Shown here piece by piece: positions 46,997-55,122 of a stretch of 64,000 nt of DNA. The stretch is from Sphingomonadales bacterium (lineage in GTDB: Bacteria > Pseudomonadota > Alphaproteobacteria > SMXS01), in NCBI GenBank assembly GCA_022844405.1, contig JALHLV010000005.1, forward strand, positions 62,001 to 126,000. Direction: 5' to 3'. The notes beneath the pieces were generated by a model, which was not told where the DNA came from, made no database searches, and was given only the letters and a program-made list of their open reading frames with translations. Positions within the stretch are counted from its first letter, which is position 1, and every line of letters starts with the position of its first letter. The translations under genes and the position numbers were made by a program.

Positions 46997-47755
46997 TTAG
47001 CCGAACCGCAACGGTCCATAAAGCCATACCAGCCAGATGCCAATGCAAATGAATGCTCCGAACGGAAGCCGCGTATCCAGTGCCGGTCCGCGCCGCCATA
47101 CCAAAAAGCCTGTCCAGACGAGGCCCGTCACCGTGGCGATCAACAGGGCCGACCATTGTCCCGCCAGTCCGAGCCAGGCGCCAGCCGCCGCGAACAGCTT
47201 GGCGTCACCAAGACCCAAGCCATCCCTTCCCCGCAAGCGTCGGTAAAGGTAGGCGATTCCGGCGAATGCCAGAAAGCCGGCCATGGCCGCGGCGGCGTGC
47301 TCCGGCAAGGACGGCGGATCGTAGAGACCAACGGCCAGCAGGCCGGCCACCGTCAACGGCAGCGTCAGCACATCCGGCAAGGTCATGGTCCGCCAGTCGA
47401 TCGCGGCCAGGACCAGCAGCGTCCAGCCCAGCAGGCAGGTTTGAAGGACGACCCCCGGTTGAACGATAACGACACCCCAGAGAGCGATCAGCGCGCACGC
47501 GGCCTCCACGGCGGGATAGAACCAGGAAATTCGGGCCGCGCAGTAACGGCATTTGCCGTGTGCCATCAACCAACTCACGAGCGGGATGAGATCGAGTGGC
47601 GCCAACTTCTTATGGCAACTCGGGCATTCGGATCGCCCAATAACAGTGGCACGCCGTGGAAGCCGGACGATCAACATGCCGCAGAACGATCCTGCAACAA
47701 GTCCCAAGACGGTCCAGAACCAGAGGGGCACAGCCTGTTGTTCCAATACGGCCAC
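46997..47755 (-). CDS. gspO: Prepilin peptidase (GspO/PilD)
   Basis: 252 residues. Cysteines 44, 47, 69 and 72 (CPSC, CRYC) form the zinc-binding loop; AAIDWRTMTLPDVLTLP and GLGLGDAKLFAAAG supply the two catalytic aspartates. It cleaves and N-methylates the pseudopilins of this cluster. It is the first gene of the run, so a promoter should lie in 47756-48095. Confidence 0.93.
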   Translation of the reverse strand: MAVLEQQAVPLWFWTVLGLVAGSFCGMLIVRLPRRATVIGRSECPSCHKKLAPLDLIPLVSWLMAHGKCRYCAARISWFYPAVEAACALIALWGVVIVQPGVVLQTCLLGWTLLVLAAIDWRTMTLPDVLTLPLTVAGLLAVGLYDPPSLPEHAAAAMAGFLAFAGIAYLYRRLRGRDGLGLGDAKLFAAAGAWLGLAGQWSALLIATVTGLVWTGFLVWRRGPALDTRLPFGAFICIGIWLVWLYGPLRFG

Positions 47756-47834
47756 CGACCAGCTTGGGCTTACGCCATCCCGATGGCCAGTCCACGACAG
47801 CGCAGTTTACAGCAGGATCAGGGTGATCACCTGC

Positions 47835-48212
47835 CTAATGGACCGGAGCGTTTCCGTAACGCAAAAGCTCGGCGGTCGTGCGCATAGCCTGGTGGACGGC
47901 GACTGCAAAAAACCGCCGGCGCCGATTGGTGGGACACCAGCGCCTTCTCGGCGCGGTTGGCCCGCTCGGAGCGAGGTTCAGGGTCATGCCGCCACGGCCC
48001 GATAAGCCCGACCGGGCTTCCCACCGCATGGCGCCAACAGCCGCCGACGCAGAGTGCCGGTCCGTCGCCTGAGCCACGCCGTCAGGCAGCGCCCTGCCGG
48101 CCGGCCCCGTAGCGTTGTTCGCGCTGGAACCATCTACTTCAGCATACCCGCCATGCCCTGGATCAAGGACTATTCGCACCACCAACTCCAATTCGACAAA
48201 TTGAACTCTCAA
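47835..48212 (-). pseudogene. N-acetylmuramoyl-L-alanine amidase, N-terminal remnant
   Basis: The reading frame opens with VVRIVLDPGHGGYAEVDGSSANNATGP; the DPGHGG block with the first zinc histidine and the SSxNNAxGP stretch match the start of an amidase_3-type enzyme. Homology stops near 48096, and the following 85 codons are arginine-rich and do not resemble an amidase. It starts 68 bases after the pYEATS gene on the same strand, so a complete gene may once have ended that operon. The rest of the 47756-48279 gap holds no convincing gene. Confidence 0.55.
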
Positions 48213-48279
48213 TTTCTATAACTTTGGAATCTCTCCTAACAACTGTCAAGTAACTGAGGCGCCAAAATCCAGCAACCAT

Positions 48280-50379
48280 TTATCGCATGCGAATAGTGTC
48301 TGGGGCATTGCCCAAATTCGTGAGATCCAGCTCCAACTCGACATTCTCTTGCGGCACCCAGGCTCCGACGGTAAACCCGCCCCAAGCGGTTACGGTCAGC
48401 AACGCCTTGCCGTTCTTAAAGGTGACCTCCTCCATCTGAGGATGAAAACTGTCGTGTAGGTAGAACTGCGCGGGTTGGCCGTCTACAGCCGGCCCCGCAA
48501 TGCGCAGCGTGATGCGGGTCCACTGCTTTGATTTAGTCTCCGAAAAATCTGCATCGAGCGAGAATCCTTGCCGCTGTTGGCGCCCACCAAACCGGCCTTT
48601 CTGAGGATCATCCGGAACGTTGATGCGCCGGGACAAGCCTGGCGCAGACTTGGGGCGACGTACAGGCGTCACAGCAGATTCGGCGGAGCCAGGGGCGGAT
48701 GTTGAGCGCTCGAATTTTGACGGACGAGTTAAATCGGTGCGCGCTCTGCGACCTGCATTTCGCGTCCCCTCCCTTACTTTCTGACCGCCTTTCGCACTTG
48801 TTGAGTAAATTTTTGAAGCTCCTACGGCACTTCCTCTATCGTCTGAGCGTAGAGCGTCTAACGATCTGGCCACTCGTAGCAGGAGTCGGCGTAAAGATCT
48901 TCCGGGCAGGGCCAGAGCAGAAGCGAGACTTTCGGCTAACACAGGTCGCTGCCGGGCACCTTTCTCTGCATCCGCCAACTGCAGAAGCAGAAGAACCACT
49001 AGGCCATTTTCCGGCCCCAGCTTTTCGAATACTTCAGCCTCGAGAGACCTGTATTGCCCTAGCCGACCCTTGTCGAAAACGAGCCTAGCGTCGCGCTCCA
49101 CATCTCGGGCGAGTTCGTCGTTGTCGCGGGTGTCGGCACTTGCGGGTACAGAAGCGGCCTTGGCCGCCGCAGGCCTCCAGCATAGCCACGGCTCGGAACT
49201 ACTGCCTGATCGTGCTGCAGCCCGCAAGGCTGTTGAACGTCTCACCGCATTGGGACGCAGCGCGCTGCGGGCGGCCGCCCAGCGCCAGGCACAGGTAAAC
49301 ATCGGCGGCGCGGTAATGCTTTGTGGACAGCGTGGCGGATGCCGATTCCCACCCAGTCTTTCGATCTGCCACCACGCGGCGACAATATCCGGTGGGAGCG
49401 CATGAAAGTCTGATCGCGCAAGCCATGACGCTGCCCGACCCAGCCATTGGCGTTGGAAGTCCGCAAGATCGTGCGCATCCTGAGGTAGCCGCGTATCGAG
49501 CGCGGGACTCACTCCCGCTTCCAGCCGCGTGAGAACCACCATGGCGGCACCAAGCTTGAGCAGAGGATCGACGGCGCGACGGCCAAGGATCGAGCAGAAC
49601 TCTTCGGTCAGCGCTGCGCCGCTTCCTGCCAGGTCGCGCAGCAGCAGCCCGGTCAGACGCAACCGTTCACGTAAGCGCTGGTCCGACTCGTTACCCTTAA
49701 CGGTGATCATCACCGTACGCGCGGGATCAACGCCGGAGCGGGAAACGCTGGCAAAACCCTTGCCCTCGGCGATCAGCACCCGGCCTCCCTTCGCTTCCAG
49801 AAAGACGATGGTTTGCCGCCCCTTGAGGGCGGGCACGCTCTGCTGAACCGTCTCACCCGTGTGGGCAATATAAGAAATGCGAAAACGTCCGGGCGAAACT
49901 AGGTAACAACGTGCCATTTCCCCCCCATGAAGCTCCAATACCGGCGCTTTCTGGTTAGCGCTACGCATTGCTCTGTCGTGCGTATCTAGAAGCCGCAATT
50001 CTTCCATCACCTCAATGGGGTCACCTCCTTTTCCGGCCGTCACTACAACTGCGATAGATGAACCGTGCTCACGCTCCGACGGACGCAATTCCTGGATAAT
50101 TCGAGGGGCCGAGGCAATCGTGTGAGTGCGTCCCTCATTTTGAACTAAGAAATCGAGCTGATACGCCGCTGATGCCGCCACACCGGGAGAAACACGAACG
50201 AGTGTTTCGCTCCGCTCACCGCCTGACAGCCATTCGACGGCATAGAGGCCGGGTTCAAGATCAAAGCTCTGCGTGCTGCTGCCCTGCCCGAACTCAGTTC
50301 CCATCGCGTCGGACACCCTGAACCCAACGCCTGGGGGCGTCATAATGTCAAGTGTACCCAACCCTGCCTTAACTGACAT
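48280..50379 (-). CDS. Protein with C-terminal prokaryotic YEATS domain
   Basis: 699 residues from the ATG at 50379 (MSVKAGLGTLDI); an alternative start is 50388. The N-terminal 110 residues look like a beta-sandwich (GFRVSDAMGTEFGQ, FDLEPGLYAVEWLSGG). A helical region follows at about 230-480 (with ITAPPMFTCAW and SEPWLCWR), then a basic linker of about 90 residues. The last 90 residues, FYLHDSFHPQMEEVTFKNG then LTVTAWGGFTVGAWVPQENVELELDL, match the pYEATS domain found in predicted bacterial conflict systems. It overlaps the caspase gene by 11 bases. It probably acts as the recognition or regulatory part of the module. Confidence 0.75.
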   Translation of the reverse strand: MSVKAGLGTLDIMTPPGVGFRVSDAMGTEFGQGSSTQSFDLEPGLYAVEWLSGGERSETLVRVSPGVAASAAYQLDFLVQNEGRTHTIASAPRIIQELRPSEREHGSSIAVVVTAGKGGDPIEVMEELRLLDTHDRAMRSANQKAPVLELHGGEMARCYLVSPGRFRISYIAHTGETVQQSVPALKGRQTIVFLEAKGGRVLIAEGKGFASVSRSGVDPARTVMITVKGNESDQRLRERLRLTGLLLRDLAGSGAALTEEFCSILGRRAVDPLLKLGAAMVVLTRLEAGVSPALDTRLPQDAHDLADFQRQWLGRAASWLARSDFHALPPDIVAAWWQIERLGGNRHPPRCPQSITAPPMFTCAWRWAAARSALRPNAVRRSTALRAAARSGSSSEPWLCWRPAAAKAASVPASADTRDNDELARDVERDARLVFDKGRLGQYRSLEAEVFEKLGPENGLVVLLLLQLADAEKGARQRPVLAESLASALALPGRSLRRLLLRVARSLDALRSDDRGSAVGASKIYSTSAKGGQKVREGTRNAGRRARTDLTRPSKFERSTSAPGSAESAVTPVRRPKSAPGLSRRINVPDDPQKGRFGGRQQRQGFSLDADFSETKSKQWTRITLRIAGPAVDGQPAQFYLHDSFHPQMEEVTFKNGKALLTVTAWGGFTVGAWVPQENVELELDLTNLGNAPDTIRMR

Positions 50380-51508
50380 GAAGCGCATCCTTGCCAGGGT
50401 GGCGGAATAAAATTTCGAGTGCGGGTTCCCCAACGACACGGAGCGCATAGAATCCTGGAGGAAGCTGCGGAATCTGTACCGGCGGCGATCCTGCCACATA
50501 GGGTCCCCCCGCCCAGATTACGGCATTGTTTACACCCAGCAACTCGAGCGATTTGCCCTCTTCCAGCGCATCTAGGTGGACGATGGGACCTATTGGTAAT
50601 GGAAGGTCTATAGTTGGAGGGCCTTGCACCAAGACCAGCGGGCTGTCGCGTGGAAGAAAATCGAAATATGGCTTTTGCTCAAACTTCGTGCAAACACCGA
50701 TGTTAGCGCTGACATAGGCTTCGAGTTGCTCAACGTTGAGCACCTGTGTCGCCGGGTTACGCCATCCCCGGAGCCCGTCCATCAACGTCTTAGTGAAGGC
50801 GCCGCGGGCCGGTGAATTGTCGGTCTCGTAGGCTCTCCCCTGTTCATGGGCGGCGTGTCCGACAATCCATCCCTGCAGCTGCTGGTCGCTCGACAGATCC
50901 GAAAGCGGCTGCGCCTTCAGACTCATGGTAGATGGATCGGTCCGACAGCAATCGAGAAAAACCAATACCTCCTCGAAACGCTCATTGCGCAGTGAGCGGC
51001 GTAGGCTTTCGCACGGGACGAGTCCGCTGGCAAGATTGCTAACGTCCGCCCTGAAGTCGCCGGCGAGAAAGCATGTCTGCTTGGTATCCTCTCCATAGAT
51101 CGCAGCCCGCAATCCGTGACCAGCAAGAAACACCATGATGCGGGCTTGTTCGGCCCCAGGATCAGCAAACGTAGCGTCGCGCACTGAATTGCCCGCATGT
51201 TCAGCGGTACGGACTATTTCCTCCGCCTTGGGCGCGCGTTGGCGATTTGGTGCGGCCGTCACATGGTCCCCGTCGGACGAGTACCATTCCGGTGGCGCGC
51301 CATTGAGATAGGTGTTGAGCAACCCCTCCGTCTCTGCCGGCCAGGGATAGGTCCAGAAAAAAAGCCGCTCCGGCGCGACATTGCCGCCGGCGGAGTCCAG
51401 CGCCCATTCGGCGAAATCGCATGCATCTGCAACGGCGCCCCGCAAGGGCTTTTGTCCAGTTCGTCTCTTATACTTGTTAATTCCGACTACAATTGCCCAG
51501 GTCTGCAT
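50369..51508 (-). CDS. Caspase-like (C14) peptidase
   Basis: 379 residues from the ATG at 51508 (MQTWAIVVGINKYKR), which has GAGGAAAT upstream; an ATG at 51547 would add 13 residues and overlap the hydrolase stop. The fold begins AIVVGINKYK. His131 in IMVFLAGHGLR and Cys188 in VLVFLDCCRT are the catalytic pair. The last 120 residues form a separate beta-rich domain. Prokaryotic caspase homologues act as effectors or activators in immune-like systems. It lies between the hydrolase and pYEATS genes in one operon. Confidence 0.85.
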   Translation of the reverse strand: MQTWAIVVGINKYKRRTGQKPLRGAVADACDFAEWALDSAGGNVAPERLFFWTYPWPAETEGLLNTYLNGAPPEWYSSDGDHVTAAPNRQRAPKAEEIVRTAEHAGNSVRDATFADPGAEQARIMVFLAGHGLRAAIYGEDTKQTCFLAGDFRADVSNLASGLVPCESLRRSLRNERFEEVLVFLDCCRTDPSTMSLKAQPLSDLSSDQQLQGWIVGHAAHEQGRAYETDNSPARGAFTKTLMDGLRGWRNPATQVLNVEQLEAYVSANIGVCTKFEQKPYFDFLPRDSPLVLVQGPPTIDLPLPIGPIVHLDALEEGKSLELLGVNNAVIWAGGPYVAGSPPVQIPQLPPGFYALRVVGEPALEILFRHPGKDALHVS

Positions 51509-51546
51509 GATTTCCTCGGACGATTTCTGCCTAGCCGTACTCCCCA

Positions 51547-53103
51547 TCAGAACAAGGCCGCGACGCTCGCCAGCGTTCTCGGCTCATCGTCGAAGCAAGC
51601 GTGACAATCCGCCTCACAAACGTCTTGCGTGGGTGACAGGAGAATACCGTTCCGCGCCAACTCAAAAAAGCGCGAGATTAGATTTTCATTTCGCTTCTCC
51701 GAATCGGTGAGCCAAGGCGCCCCAGCAAAGCGTCGCATGCCAAGTAAAGGTGCGTCAGGATAGGCTTTGGTCGCCTGTTCCTCGAACATGCCAGAGACGC
51801 AATAGAGCAGGGAGCTTGGATAAATGTAGCCCTTGTCGTGGCCCAGCACCGCATCCTTACATTCAAGACCATCGGTCATTGTAAACATTCGGCACGTCTC
51901 AAGCAGAATACCTGCTTTGTCGATGACCTCCGAGAACAAATCTTGTCGGACGGCGGGTGCCAAGAGAAAAAGCTTAATTCTCCGATCAAGCCCCACCGAC
52001 GACATCCTCAGCAGCATTTGTGAAGCCCAGATCGAACCCGCGCTGTGTCCGGTAACAACAAAATGTTCGGGCTGCGATACCCGTCCAAGCATATCGAGTA
52101 GAGCATTGCCAAACCCATCACCGGTGAAATGGTCGGCCGCGTCCTTTACCATCATGCCCCAGATCTTGGCCCCGACGAAGTCTCCATAAAGTTCTCGGCA
52201 CAATTCTTCAACGATAGTGGCGTGGAAGCCATGATCTCGGTTGGAGCGAAATCGTTTGAAGCAGCGCCACGCTATCTGGCCTGCATGTTTGAGGAGGAAA
52301 GTGCCTACCGAAATCGGCCCTCGCGCAGTCCGATCGGAGAGGGTCTCGATGGGACCGATTTCCGCCTGAACTTCTGATGACAGGCGGCGCACCATCATCA
52401 GCCCTTTCTCCATGTCGCCGGGGGAAAGCGTAGCCCGCCCCGGTAGGCCATCGTTGGCAGCATTGTCGATATCCGCAAGCGCGAGTTGGAACTCGCGGCT
52501 ACTGGCCAGTTCGCCTTGGAACTCTAGTGCGAGCGCGGTCTCCGTTTGCGCGCCTATCACTGTGGCGCGCATGCCTTCCGGCGCATCGCTATTGAAATGG
52601 GTTTCGATATCGGCAAATGGATCGCGCCGTTGGGCCGGTGTTCCCAACCCTAAAATTCTCTTGCGGACTTCTGCTTCGGACAGGTCAAAAGCTTCATCAG
52701 CAGAGCGCGACCCACCCGGGACTGGAATGCCGATCTTGCGGGCAATAAACCGGATCAGCTTAGTCAGAACAACCTGGTACAGACGGTCACCATGTGCAAG
52801 TTCGATCCAGTTTGCGCGGATCGTTTCAAACGGGCCGGTGCGCCAGATAACGTAGAGCTGTGTCCAATCGCCACCAAGATTCCAGCTATTTTGCCCGACG
52901 CTGGAGAGCCTAACCGCTGCAGCCTTGCCAGTCGCTTCGTCCACCAATCCGCCGTGCAAGTGCACCAGCAATTTCGCCCCGGGCTGGCGAAGCCGAGCCT
53001 CGAGTGCAGCCAGTGTGGCCTCCTGTCCAGGATCGGCCACGCCATTGCGAGTTAGTATTAAGAATGTGCCGTCAGACATATCTTCCGCCCCCAATTTAGA
53101 CAT
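51547..53103 (-). CDS. Alpha/beta hydrolase of the caspase module
   Basis: 518 residues from the ATG at 53103; a later ATG at 53079 (MSDGTFLILTRNG) is also possible. LLVHLHGGLVDEATG at about 45-60 gives an oxyanion-type HGG, and HFVVTGHSAGSIWASQ places the nucleophile Ser354 in a GHSAGS elbow. The 300 residues between form a large insert or cap. It ends at the caspase gene with a one-base overlap if the ATG at 51547 is used. Lipase, esterase or peptidase activity is possible. It may be the effector of the module. Confidence 0.72.
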   Translation of the reverse strand: MSKLGAEDMSDGTFLILTRNGVADPGQEATLAALEARLRQPGAKLLVHLHGGLVDEATGKAAAVRLSSVGQNSWNLGGDWTQLYVIWRTGPFETIRANWIELAHGDRLYQVVLTKLIRFIARKIGIPVPGGSRSADEAFDLSEAEVRKRILGLGTPAQRRDPFADIETHFNSDAPEGMRATVIGAQTETALALEFQGELASSREFQLALADIDNAANDGLPGRATLSPGDMEKGLMMVRRLSSEVQAEIGPIETLSDRTARGPISVGTFLLKHAGQIAWRCFKRFRSNRDHGFHATIVEELCRELYGDFVGAKIWGMMVKDAADHFTGDGFGNALLDMLGRVSQPEHFVVTGHSAGSIWASQMLLRMSSVGLDRRIKLFLLAPAVRQDLFSEVIDKAGILLETCRMFTMTDGLECKDAVLGHDKGYIYPSSLLYCVSGMFEEQATKAYPDAPLLGMRRFAGAPWLTDSEKRNENLISRFFELARNGILLSPTQDVCEADCHACFDDEPRTLASVAALF

Positions 53104-53385
53104 GAAATAAAACTCTCTATTGCTACATTGCATGCTGCGCCCGAACTCGAAAAGCCTCTTTCCGGAGATAAGACGACCGGTACACGAAGAGCCGGTGAAG
53201 CAGCTGCGGGTGCGGGCGGCGTTCATGTATGCCACTTGGCAGGCATCGACTGCATAAAGGCCTCCGGCGTCGATGATTGGGTCGCCAGATAAGGGTCAGT
53301 ACCGACCGCCTAGAACAAACTTCCTGACGTGCCATCATGTCACACAAGCCTGACAGAGCTGCCTGGCATCAATGCCCGATCGCCC

Positions 53386-53736
53386 TCACCAAGAAATCCT
53401 CAAGCTGATCCTAAACCGTCGCACAACCGAGCTGGACCCCTCCCAGTGTCTCCACTTCTTCAACTCGATCCATCCCTCGCCAGCGGCCACAACATCGAAC
53501 AGGAACTCCACTCTTCCCGCGCTCCCTACAATCGCAGCTGAAAACTCCGGAGGCAGCGTATGGGATTCGGTCATTCTGACGATGGCCGAATCCGCATGCT
53601 TGATCGACCATTGGTAACCAGTCGAATCGTTTCGTGGCAGCGTCACCGTTAGCCTGTCACCCACATGAGCCTGGACGATTCGGCCGTCATCCAGTTCGCT
53701 CAGGACAAGGTTGAAATAAGGCATCAGAACGAGCAC
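53386..53736 (-). CDS. Chagasin-type (I42) cysteine-protease inhibitor
   Basis: 116 residues from a GTG at 53736 (AACGAGG upstream); an ATG at 53724 is an alternative. NDSTGYQW at 36-43 corresponds to the conserved NPTTGYxW loop that enters the active site of papain-type proteases, IVGSAGRVEF to the GxxG segment, and KKWRHWEGSS to the RPW loop in altered form. No signal peptide is seen. It follows the C1 peptidase gene by 79 bases, suggesting a protease-inhibitor pair. Confidence 0.82.
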   Translation of the reverse strand: MLVLMPYFNLVLSELDDGRIVQAHVGDRLTVTLPRNDSTGYQWSIKHADSAIVRMTESHTLPPEFSAAIVGSAGRVEFLFDVVAAGEGWIELKKWRHWEGSSSVVRRFRISLRISW

Positions 53737-53815
53737 GTGGGCCTCGTTAGAGGTCCGGCTAGAGCCGCTCCTTCACGACCATCAGATTCAAGGGTCTCCA
53801 CTATCACACAATCAA

Positions 53816-54625
53816 CTACAGCGTTGCACCGTAGCTCTCGCCGAAAAACGCAGACTGAATATACTGCTTGGACGCGTACGCGAACCCCTTATCACCCCAC
53901 GCCTTACCCCAGCTGTTACGGATAATGAAGCTATTATCGGTTGTATACCCAACGATGCAAATTGCATGCCCGCCACGCGCTGTAGCCGGCTTAAACTCGT
54001 CCAGTCTGCCTTTAGTGGAGGTGGCGTTGTCCCAGGTCGCATCGACCTGAAGCCCCGCCAACAGAGGGCCTCGCGTCGCAAGCCAGCTGCGCCACTGATC
54101 GAGGTTCTTGCCCAAATTGAAATACGCAGCAATCCGGCGGCTTGCGACCGTGGCATAGAACGTTTCCCCGTCGCCCAAATACATCGCCGTACTGATCTTG
54201 AAAGGAAGGAGCGCTTCCGGCGCCGCCCCATATTTCCGCAAGATGTCCATGGCAGCCTTGAGACTGGTGCCGGCCCCCTCGACGAACGTTTCAGGACGGG
54301 ACACGAATTCATCGGTTTCCTTCGACGCCATCCAAGTGAACCGTGGTGACAACAGTTCCTCTTTGCCCAAGCGCGCGGTCTTGACCATGTGGTATCTAAT
54401 CAATCCATCGGTGGAGGCCCACCCAACGCACGAACCAGTTTCCCGTTGGTCGCCGATGGCCCACCAAGCTTCACGCAAATCGACGCTCTTGGGTAAGGCG
54501 CCAGCGGCTTGCAGAGCGCCGGCTGCCACAGCATGTTCATACCGCCAGTCGCGCTCCACGTCCCGAGAAGGCAACAGATTGCATATTCTAGTCGAGGGCG
54601 AGCCCTTGGAACGCTTTTCGCTCAT
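53816..54625 (-). CDS. C1 family papain-like cysteine peptidase
   Basis: 269 residues from the ATG at 54625, which has GGAGAGA upstream; the longer frame to 54754 has no support. Residues 45-75 read LPKSVDLREAWWAIGDQRE, then TGSCVGWAS with Cys66. GGHAICIVGY holds His220 and IIRNSWGKAWGDKGF holds Asn237, so the catalytic triad is complete. No signal peptide or obvious propeptide is seen, so it is probably cytoplasmic and controlled by the inhibitor encoded next to it. Confidence 0.88.
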   Translation of the reverse strand: MSEKRSKGSPSTRICNLLPSRDVERDWRYEHAVAAGALQAAGALPKSVDLREAWWAIGDQRETGSCVGWASTDGLIRYHMVKTARLGKEELLSPRFTWMASKETDEFVSRPETFVEGAGTSLKAAMDILRKYGAAPEALLPFKISTAMYLGDGETFYATVASRRIAAYFNLGKNLDQWRSWLATRGPLLAGLQVDATWDNATSTKGRLDEFKPATARGGHAICIVGYTTDNSFIIRNSWGKAWGDKGFAYASKQYIQSAFFGESYGATL

Positions 54626-54920
54626 TTCTCTCTCCATTCTTGGCACTGATCTGGACCTCTTAGGTCCAATGCTAATGGCACACTCATAAGTTTCACGGCT
54701 TTTCCTAATTATATTTAAACAAATATGTTCTTCAATTTTATTGAAAATCAGCAAATGACGTCAATATTCATGGCATTTACTCGATGTGAATATTTCGCTT
54801 GAATATGACTTTCATGTCGCGATGTGGACAAGCGCCGCAACACCCAAAGCACCTACGCGAGGGTGGTAGGGTTCACTGCGTGGATCCGAACAATTCTCTA
54901 GTCATGAAAGATGCTTTGCA
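54626..54920. promoter_or_regulatory. AT-rich upstream region of the peptidase module
   Basis: 295 bases with no gene and markedly lower GC than the flanks. It has a hairpin TTCAAT-TTT-ATTGAA at 54731-54745 and an inverted pair AATATTC (54763-54769) / GAATATT (54788-54794). It is the only sizeable gap before the C1 peptidase gene, so the module promoter is expected here. Exact -35/-10 boxes were not fixed. Confidence 0.45.
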
Positions 54921-55112
54921 TCACACCGCAAATGCAATCCAACCGCGCTGACTAGTATCAATGTAACCCGCGCTTGTGGACAAGGGGTCGGAGAACGTCG
55001 CGAGCGTGTCGAACTCGACCTCCGTCCCCTCGATGACCTTCATGCCTGCTTCCTCGGCAACAGCATGGAGGCCGCCCCTGGACTTCGAAACGATGATGGC
55101 AACATTCCTCAT
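54921..55112 (-). CDS. Small protein following the lipoprotein gene
   Basis: 63 residues (MRNVAIIVSKSRGGLHAVAE). AGGAGGAGT precedes the ATG at 55112, a strong ribosome site. The C-terminus GYIDTSQRGWIAFAV is hydrophobic. It starts 10 bases after the lipoprotein gene and is probably co-translated. No family is recognised. Confidence 0.6.
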   Translation of the reverse strand: MRNVAIIVSKSRGGLHAVAEEAGMKVIEGTEVEFDTLATFSDPLSTSAGYIDTSQRGWIAFAV

Positions 55113-55122
55113 GATACTCCTC

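Noticed and set aside
49100-49450. Possible double frameshift in the middle of the pYEATS protein, because the stretch is Arg/Ala/Trp-rich
   Set aside because: The segment with PPMFTCAW and PWLCWR fits what I recall from related proteins in the same frame, and the other frames contain no better sequence.
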